Below, one piece after another: positions 6,418-11,938 of a DNA stretch of 17,908 bases. The notes under the pieces are model-generated. The model saw only the letters and a program-made list of their open reading frames with translations. It had not been told where the DNA came from and searched no databases. Each line of letters starts with the position of its first letter. Position 1 is the first letter of the stretch. The DNA comes from JAZDLC01 sp043802345 (lineage in GTDB: Bacteria > Planctomycetota > B15-G4 > JADJEK01): the NCBI GenBank assembly GCA_043802345.1, contig JAZDLC010000476.1:1-17908 (forward strand), given 5' to 3'. A program made the position numbers and the translations under genes.

Positions 6418-7596
6418 ATGAGCTTCCTCAAGAACCTACTGGCAACACTCTTCGAATCGCCTCAGCGGCCCGCCAGGCCGAGGAGAAGGGCGGGCTCTCC
6501 AAATAGGACGCAACAGGCAATATCAGAATCTGTCGATTCTCTCCTCAGAGCAATCAATGAATCCTTTCAGATAGCTGAGTCTACCCAGGATGCCAAGACT
6601 CGCCGGTCGCGTATCACGGTTGCGCGAAAGAACCTCCACCAACTCAAGAGGCTAACGCGCGAGTTTCCCTTTGTCAGCCTGCCAAACCTCAGCGAATTCG
6701 AGGCTGACCTAAACAGCCTGGAAGCGGAGACCTGCGGAGAGGGCGCAGAGGTGCCAGCCAACCTGCACGATGTTCTGAAGGGCTATCGCCTTGTGGCTGC
6801 ACTCGACGAGGAATCTGAACTTCGCTGCCTACTCGACGATGGCAAGATGGACCCTGCCGTACTTCGAAGCCATCAGGAATGCCGATGTGTTAAGGCGCCA
6901 GTGGCGAAGTCACTGAAGGAGCTGGGGCTGGTGGATCACGACTACTCCCCCAGGGAGATTGGAGCCCGCGCCTCGGCCATCGGTGAGGTGCCAAGGGACG
7001 GAGGTCTCTACAAGGCCTTCCTCATTGAACAGGCAAGAGTCCGAGAGGCCGGAGGTGAGAACGAGGATCATCCCTCGCTGCTTCTGGCCAAGCTGGAAAC
7101 GCTGCGCACGGTTTTCCCGGATCAGGAGCACCTGGCGGCTCGTGTTCGGACCCAGCTCCTCCTCAGGCAACAAGAACCTGAAGTCGAAGCAGTCGAGGAG
7201 CTGGTTGGCTCGGCACAGCAATTGGGTTCCTTCGTAGCCGACTTGATGCGACTCTGCGCAAAGGTGGAGCGACTCGACCTAGTGGATGCGGTTGTTGAGG
7301 CCCAGCTGGAGACTCACAGGCGCGGGAATTCACTCGACCAACAGGCGGCCTCGGTCTTCGATGCGGCGGGGCGGGCGCTCAGCAAGTCACATGCGGAGGC
7401 ATCTCTCCGGCATTTTTACCAGGTGGTGGCACTGGCCCCAGAATACACACGTTGTTGGATGGACATCGCCAAGCTCAACCGGCGGATTGGCAATCTACGC
7501 GAGGCACGAGCAGCTGCAGACAAAGTCCTCCTGATCAAGCCAGGGCACAAGGGAGCACAGAAGGAGATTGACAGGATCGGGCGCCTTCAGCAGTAG
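6418..7596 (+). CDS. Hypothetical protein with C-terminal TPR-like repeats
   Basis: 392 residues from ATG 6418, with a strong ribosome site (GGAGAGGAG, 6403-6411). I do not recognise the family. The N-terminus has a short hydrophobic stretch (SFLKNLLATLF) and then a basic segment (RPARPRRRAG). Residues ~30-125 look helical, possibly coiled. The middle (~130-190) has Cys residues (SELRCLLDD, HQECRCVKAP) and the block VAKSLKELGLVDHDYSPREI. The C-terminal ~120 residues show TPR-type helix pairs, clearest in LRHFYQVVALAPEYTRCWMD and GNLREARAAADKVLLIKPGH, so a protein-binding scaffold is likely. It has no signal peptide. Its lower-GC stretches differ from the chromosomal genes, in line with transferred cargo. 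A role in defence or host interaction is possible but not shown. Confidence 0.75.
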   Translation: MSFLKNLLATLFESPQRPARPRRRAGSPNRTQQAISESVDSLLRAINESFQIAESTQDAKTRRSRITVARKNLHQLKRLTREFPFVSLPNLSEFEADLNSLEAETCGEGAEVPANLHDVLKGYRLVAALDEESELRCLLDDGKMDPAVLRSHQECRCVKAPVAKSLKELGLVDHDYSPREIGARASAIGEVPRDGGLYKAFLIEQARVREAGGENEDHPSLLLAKLETLRTVFPDQEHLAARVRTQLLLRQQEPEVEAVEELVGSAQQLGSFVADLMRLCAKVERLDLVDAVVEAQLETHRRGNSLDQQAASVFDAAGRALSKSHAEASLRHFYQVVALAPEYTRCWMDIAKLNRRIGNLREARAAADKVLLIKPGHKGAQKEIDRIGRLQQ

Positions 7597-7675
7597 TGGG
7601 ATCGAGTCTTCCTGAGCGAACGGTCGTCAGAGTTGGATCTGATAGCGGGCCGGTTGGCGATGGGGGCACGGCGCA

Positions 7676-7710
7676 GTAGTCCACGGTCTTCGGGCCGTGC
7701 GGCGGACTAC
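7676..7710. other. Stem-loop
   Basis: GTAGTCC (7676-7682) pairs with GGACTAC (7704-7710); inside, ACGG (7683-7686) pairs with CCGT (7695-7698), leaving a 5-nt bulge. It lies 80 bp after the stop of the 6418-7596 gene. No T-run follows, so a classical terminator is doubtful. Confidence 0.4.
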
Positions 7711-7872
7711 AGAGTTGTCCGAGAGGCAGAACGGCGTGACGCGGAGCAAGTTGCAGCACCAGACTGGAAGGCGCACTGTAAGCGTCCGGCGGACTGGTCA
7801 GCGGCGCGAAGCTCCCCGGAGCAGGGGGGGCGCCACGGCCCGCCGATCCTCCGACAGGCCGGCCGAGCCAAG

Positions 7873-7896
7873 TGCTCGCACCCCCCACTGCGAGCA
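7873..7896. repeat. 8-bp inverted repeat
   Basis: TGCTCGCA (7873-7880) and TGCGAGCA (7889-7896) are perfect inverted repeats around 8 nt, with a third TGCGAGC at 7901-7907. This is a candidate binding-site pair next to the GTGC repeats. Confidence 0.45.
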
Positions 7897-7924
7897 GAAA
7901 TGCGAGCGTTCTGGGCACCGCACA

Positions 7925-8055
7925 GTGCATCACGGTGCATCCCTGTGCCACAAAACGAGATTCCAGCCTTCCTTGCCCCCTGGCCCCATTCCCTCGCCGA
8001 TCTTCGATCGAATGCACCCCGTGCACCCCTGTGCCGCGCAGTGCACCCCGGTGCA
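7925..8055 (+). repeat. Two clusters of 10-bp-phased GTGC(A) repeats
   Basis: GTGCA or GTGCC starts at 7925, 7935 and 7945, and again at 8021, 8031, 8041 and 8051, all exactly 10 bp apart within each cluster; a TGCA at 8013 extends the second cluster with 9-bp spacing. The second cluster ends about 10 bp before the CCA end of the tRNA-Ser fragment. Helically phased short repeats beside a tRNA 3' end resemble recombinase arm-type or accessory-factor sites. Function is inferred. Confidence 0.6.
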
Positions 8056-8065
8056 GCGCGAAGAG

Positions 8066-8141
8066 TGGCGGAGGGGAGAGGATTCGAACCCCCGGAGGCT
8101 TGCGCCTCAACGGTTTTCAAGACCGTCGCATTTGACCGCTC
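8066..8141 (-). pseudogene. tRNA-Ser(UGA) gene lacking its 5' end
   Basis: Read on the minus strand, this has part of a D arm (GAGCGGTCAAATGC), the anticodon stem-loop ACGGT-CTTGAAA-ACCGT with anticodon TGA, a long class II variable arm (GAGGC-GCAA-GCCTC), the T arm GGGGG-TTCGAAT-CCTCT, the acceptor strand CCCCTCC, discriminator G and encoded CCA. A matching 5' acceptor strand (GGAGGGG) and the 5' side of the D stem are missing: CCACCAAGCCCC lies there instead. Serine identity is clear; a functional tRNA is unlikely. It is probably an attachment-site product or remnant. Confidence 0.8.
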
Positions 8142-8247
8142 GGGGCTTGGTGGAGCGAGAATCGGGTCGGGAGCGCTTCGGGAGCGCATTGAGGGCCGTC
8201 TCCGTTCCGGCTTCTGGTGCCTTGGCTCGCAGGATGTGAGTGCCGGA

Positions 8248-8259
8248 GGGGGGGGGGGG
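8248..8259 (+). repeat. Homopolymeric G12 tract
   Basis: Twelve consecutive G lie 43 bases before ATG 8303 of the secreted-protein gene. Runs of this length are prone to slippage, and in a promoter or leader they can vary expression. An assembly or sequencing length error is equally possible. Confidence 0.9.
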
Positions 8260-8302
8260 CGTGCGCCTTCTCTGATCCCCTTTTTCTCGTAGAGTGCACC
8301 GC

Positions 8303-11300
8303 ATGAAGATCTCATTCTGCTCGACTGCCTGGTTGTTGCTCGTTGTCTGTTCGACCTCGCTCGCGGCGGAGGTTGTGACGCAGGACCTGACCCTGAAGAA
8401 GGGGCAGATGCTGCGGGAGCCGCTGGTGATCGGCGCGGACGGCGTCACGGTGGAGGGGAACGGGGCGATCCTCCAGGGGCCGGGGGAGGAGGGGAAGACG
8501 GAGACGTTCGTCGGAGTCGGGCTGCTGATCGAGGGGCGCAAGGGGGTCGCGATCCGGAACCTGCGGATCCGGGGGTTCGAGATCGGGCTGAAGGCGACTG
8601 ACTGCAGCGAACTCCTGCTCGAAGGGTGTGATCTGTCGGACAACTTCACCGATCCGGAGCATGGCTGGGGGGACGGTGAGCGGAACGGGGGCCTGATCCT
8701 GACCGGGGTCCATGACAGCGTGGTGCGGAAGATGGTCGCGAACCGCGTCTGGAACGGCATCGACCTCTTCGACTGCGACGACAACCAGATCCATGGGAAC
8801 GACTTCTCGCACTGCTCGAACGTCTGCCTCAAGCTCTGGCACTCCAGCCGGAACCAGATCGTCGACAACAACCTCTCGTACGGGCTGCGGATGAAGCCGG
8901 GCGAGGTGCATGCCCGGGACTCGACCAGCGTGCTGATCGAGAGCGGCAGCAACGACAACCGGTTCGAGCGGAACGACGCGACGCACGGCGGGGACGGGAT
9001 CTTCATCCGTCCGCTCAACGCCTGGCTCTCGGTCGGCAACGTCTTCGTGGAGAACGACTGCTCGTACGCGAACAACAACGGCTTCGAATCGTGGAGCCCC
9101 GGCAACACGTTCCTGCGTAACACGGCGAACCACTGCAGCTACGGCTTCTGGCTCGGCTACTCCGACCGCACCGTGCTGATCGGGAACGAGGCGGGGTGGA
9201 ACGGCCTGCCTGAGGGAAAGCACAACGCGCCCGAGCCCGACTTCCGGCACGGCGGCATCGTCATCGTGAACGGGACGGGGACGCACACGCTGATCCAGGA
9301 CAACTTCTGCCACGACAACAACGGCGGCGGCATCGTCTTTCGTGGAGACTTGGCGACGCGCGGGAAACGCTGGAAGATGGAGCACCTGGTCGTTCAGGGG
9401 AACCGGTTGGAGAACAACGAGTGGGGGATCTTCGCCCGCTTTGTCGACCAGCTCTTCCTGGCGGGGAACCAGTTTCAGGGGAACGAACAGGACGAACTCC
9501 TCGAGGAGGTCACGCGGCTCATCCGCGGGGACGGGCTCGCCGGAGTGCCTCCCGAGGTGGAAATCCAGGGGCCGGAGAGAGTCCTGGTGGGGGAGACGGT
9601 CCGGTACTCCGCGAAGCTGAAGCACCGCAAGGAGCACGCCGTCCAGTTCGCGTGGGTCGTCGACGATCAGGAGATCTCTTCCGCCCAGGTCGAGCACGCC
9701 TTCTCGAAGCCTGGATTCGAGCGCGTATCGCTGACGGTCACGGATGGTCACCTCGGCGGGCTGGCGGCCCTGGATGTCTACGTGATCGCACCTGGCGATG
9801 AAGTCGGCACCGAGGGGGAGGCGGCGCGCTGGGGCTCCGAGATCGGGCGCGAGCCGCGGACAGGCGGCACGCTCACGTTCACCGACGATCCGCTCAGTAT
9901 CGTCGGTTCTTCATCGGTCCGGATGCGGCCCCATCAGTACGCGGGAGCGGGGGTCAGCGGCGTCTTCCCGGGAACCCGGGACGCCGGCTGGGACCTCTCG
10001 GCGAAGCGAAGCGTCGCGTTCTGGCTCCGCTTCCTCAATCCGAACAACGGTTTCCAGGGGCCCACGATCGTGCGCCTGCGGGCCGGGTCGCGGATGCTCA
10101 CCTACATGCCGACCCGATCGGGCCGCCCCCTCAATCTGCTCCAGGAGTTCCCGTACCCCGAGGCGCGGGCAGGCTGGCAGCGGGTCGAAGTGCCTCTCGC
10201 CGGCGGAGACGGCTGGAGCCGGTTCGAGGGAAGCGAGGGAGAGGTTCCGGCGTATGTCGACGGCCTGCTCGAATTCGAGACGATCTCGACGCCGATGGAG
10301 ACACAGGATGCCACGAGCCTCGCCTCCGACGGGAAGGTCCTGTACTGCGCCAGCATCGAAGGCGACCGGGTCTGGCGCTCGGAGGACGGCGTCCGTTTCG
10401 AGCCGCTGCGCAGCCCGCGTGACGATCTTCGCAGCCGCGGGAGCTGGATCAACGGCATGCTGGCGTTCACGAGCCGGGGCGGAGCGCGCGGCAGCCTGAT
10501 TCTGCGGCACCTCGACCCAGAGAAGGACCGTTATGGGGTCGAGTGGTCCCGCCTGATCCGGTACGACATCGCCAAGGAACGCTGGAGCTGGCTGCCGACG
10601 CGGCTGGCCGCGGGGCATGGCAGCGTGACGGTCGGCAAGCAACTGTTTGCCCTCGCCCACGCGATCGCCGGCAACTACGGCGGGCCGCTCGCGCGCGTCG
10701 ATCTCGACCATCCAGAGGAGCAGGCGGAGCGCAGCACCTTCGAGGGCATCCAGGGCGAGTCGGCCGGGTGGCTCAGTCGCGCGGCGCAACTGACGGAGGT
10801 GGGCGAGAAGATCTACGGCATCAAGAACGACTGGCTGACGCCGCGCCCGGATGACGAATCAAAGGTCGGAGACCGGCTGTTCACCTTCGATCCGAAGCAG
10901 TTCCAGGCCTCGAGCTTCACCGAGGGGGAGCCGTGGGACGCGGCCAACTGGTCGGCCCGGTACACGCCGGTCACGGATCTCGGTCCGCTGCCGTTCGAGG
11001 TCGGGCATGGCGCCGCGCTGGTCGGACTCCCGCCGCGCTGGAACGGCATGATCGGCAAGGATGGGGGATTGTTCATCGTCGCCGGCTGCTCCCCGTCGAA
11101 CCACGAGGGCCAGGGTCCTCCCTCCGCGAAGTACGCGCTGTATGACCTGGAAAGCAGCACCTTCCACGTCGGCTCACTGCCGGACGTGACCGGCACCGGA
11201 ACCTCGGCGGTCTTCCATCAGGGGAAGGTGTACATCAAGCGTGGCGGACTCAACTTCCCGCTCTTCAACTCCCACCTCTGGATCGTCCGCCCGATCAGCG

Positions 11301-11440
11301 CCGAGCAGGCGTCCAGGCGGCTTGCCGAACAGGAGCAGCGCGGGATGACTCTGGAGAAGGTCGACTGCCTCGAACTCCAGTTCGACTCCGTCGGCTACTT
11401 GCCATTCGAGATCTGGATCGACGGCCTGCGCTTCGAGTAG
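8303..11440 (+). CDS. Secreted beta-helix/PKD/jelly-roll protein with inserted beta-propeller
   Basis: 1,045 residues from ATG 8303, chosen over GTG 8294 because it gives a clean signal peptide (MKISFCSTAWLLLVV, cleavage near SLAA-EV). Residues ~25-400 form a NosD-like right-handed beta-helix: repeating G-V-x-I-x-N, N-x-F/L and D-N-N turns such as GNDFSHCSN and NRFERNDATHGGDGI. A PKD domain follows at ~418-495 (VEIQGPERVLVGE, ending VSLTVTDGH). Residues ~505-645 look like a CBM-like jelly roll (SVAFWLRFLNPNN, GWQRVEVPL). About six Kelch-like beta-propeller blades follow (~655-1010). The last ~30 residues (VDCLELQFDSVGY, FEIWIDGLRFE) look like the missing final strands of the jelly roll. It probably binds or modifies surface polysaccharide, but no catalytic residues are identified. 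Its stop abuts the convergent receiver gene. Confidence 0.85.
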   Translation: MKISFCSTAWLLLVVCSTSLAAEVVTQDLTLKKGQMLREPLVIGADGVTVEGNGAILQGPGEEGKTETFVGVGLLIEGRKGVAIRNLRIRGFEIGLKATDCSELLLEGCDLSDNFTDPEHGWGDGERNGGLILTGVHDSVVRKMVANRVWNGIDLFDCDDNQIHGNDFSHCSNVCLKLWHSSRNQIVDNNLSYGLRMKPGEVHARDSTSVLIESGSNDNRFERNDATHGGDGIFIRPLNAWLSVGNVFVENDCSYANNNGFESWSPGNTFLRNTANHCSYGFWLGYSDRTVLIGNEAGWNGLPEGKHNAPEPDFRHGGIVIVNGTGTHTLIQDNFCHDNNGGGIVFRGDLATRGKRWKMEHLVVQGNRLENNEWGIFARFVDQLFLAGNQFQGNEQDELLEEVTRLIRGDGLAGVPPEVEIQGPERVLVGETVRYSAKLKHRKEHAVQFAWVVDDQEISSAQVEHAFSKPGFERVSLTVTDGHLGGLAALDVYVIAPGDEVGTEGEAARWGSEIGREPRTGGTLTFTDDPLSIVGSSSVRMRPHQYAGAGVSGVFPGTRDAGWDLSAKRSVAFWLRFLNPNNGFQGPTIVRLRAGSRMLTYMPTRSGRPLNLLQEFPYPEARAGWQRVEVPLAGGDGWSRFEGSEGEVPAYVDGLLEFETISTPMETQDATSLASDGKVLYCASIEGDRVWRSEDGVRFEPLRSPRDDLRSRGSWINGMLAFTSRGGARGSLILRHLDPEKDRYGVEWSRLIRYDIAKERWSWLPTRLAAGHGSVTVGKQLFALAHAIAGNYGGPLARVDLDHPEEQAERSTFEGIQGESAGWLSRAAQLTEVGEKIYGIKNDWLTPRPDDESKVGDRLFTFDPKQFQASSFTEGEPWDAANWSARYTPVTDLGPLPFEVGHGAALVGLPPRWNGMIGKDGGLFIVAGCSPSNHEGQGPPSAKYALYDLESSTFHVGSLPDVTGTGTSAVFHQGKVYIKRGGLNFPLFNSHLWIVRPISAEQASRRLAEQEQRGMTLEKVDCLELQFDSVGYLPFEIWIDGLRFE

Positions 11441-11899
11441 TTACGCCGGTTCCATCGTCTGCAGGCCCAGGATCCGCTCGCCCGCGGTGATCCTGGAGAG
11501 CAGCGCCCACGGCTGGAACGGCAGGGTGACGTAGTCGTCCATGCCGGCCTTGACTGCTTCGAAGAGCAGCGACTCCTGCTCCCGTCCCATCAGGAGCAGA
11601 ACGAACGGGTTGCTTCCGGCCTCGTTGGCCCGGATGGTCCGGCAGAGCTCGATTCCGCCCATGCCGGGGAGGCTTGCGTCGATGACGACAATATGCGGCG
11701 AGAGAATCCGGTACCTTGCGAGGCCTTCGATCTCGTCGGCTGCCTCGCGCACCAGGTAGCCTGTTCGAGAAAGCAGATTGGAGATCAGGCGACGCTGGTG
11801 GGGCGAGTTCGAGATGACGAGCGCGCACAAACCGGCGCCTCCGCACCGGCGGCTTCTGCGACCTCTGCTGATTGAAGGAGGAATCATCATCATCATCAT
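11441..11899 (-). CDS. Receiver-only protein with degenerate active site
   Basis: 152 residues from the first of five tandem ATG codons (GTG 11911 would add four residues). The first ~22 residues are basic and probably disordered. The rest is a CheY-like receiver: LCALVISNSPHQRRLISNLL is strand 1 and helix 1, HIVVIDASLPGMGGIELC holds the phosphoacceptor Asp, and DDYVTLPFQPWAL is the end of strand 5. The acidic pair normally after strand 1 is Ser-Asn, the switch Thr/Ser region reads LLLMGRE, and the conserved Lys is Leu. The Asp remains, but metal binding and phosphorylation as in CheY look impaired, so a phosphorylation-independent or pseudo-receiver is likely. Stop TAA abuts the stop of the convergent gene; the divergent peptidase starts 40 bp upstream. 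Confidence 0.85.
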   Translation of the reverse strand: MMMMMIPPSISRGRRSRRCGGAGLCALVISNSPHQRRLISNLLSRTGYLVREAADEIEGLARYRILSPHIVVIDASLPGMGGIELCRTIRANEAGSNPFVLLLMGREQESLLFEAVKAGMDDYVTLPFQPWALLSRITAGERILGLQTMEPA

Positions 11900-11938
11900 C
11901 CTGATCGACACGGATTCCTGGAACCGCGGAAGAAAATC

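Larger units (their letters stand above)
1..8065. mobile_element. Integrative element (partial; left end outside window, right end uncertain)
   Basis: Two tyrosine recombinases, two excisionase-like HTH genes, a coupled primase-helicase operon, unknown cargo genes, and a repeat-rich non-coding region ending at a broken tRNA-Ser together indicate a phage-like or integrative element. No capsid, tail, relaxase or conjugation gene is seen, so this could be a satellite or small integrative element. The left end is not visible. The right limit at the tRNA fragment is inferred: genes beyond ~8,300 look chromosomal. Confidence 0.55.
7597..8065. other. Non-coding, repeat-rich stretch
   Basis: No convincing gene: open frames here overlap each other on both strands, have Arg/Ser/Pro-rich products and lack ribosome sites. 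The stretch contains a hairpin (7676-7710), an inverted repeat (7873-7896) and the GTGC repeats (7925-8055) listed separately. Its position between the cargo gene and the tRNA fragment fits an attachment region. Confidence 0.6.

Noticed and set aside
8066..8160. Functional tRNA-Ser gene
   Set aside because: No 5' strand can pair with the CCCCTCC acceptor; called a fragment instead.
7633..8315. Several overlapping open frames on both strands across the tRNA fragment
   Set aside because: They run through a tRNA-Ser sequence, lack ribosome sites and have mutually overlapping biased products.
8312..9751. 479-codon minus-strand open frame opposite the beta-helix gene
   Set aside because: Composition (Val/Pro/Asp/Arg runs) is that of an antisense shadow of third-position GC bias; the plus strand has a signal peptide and clear repeats.
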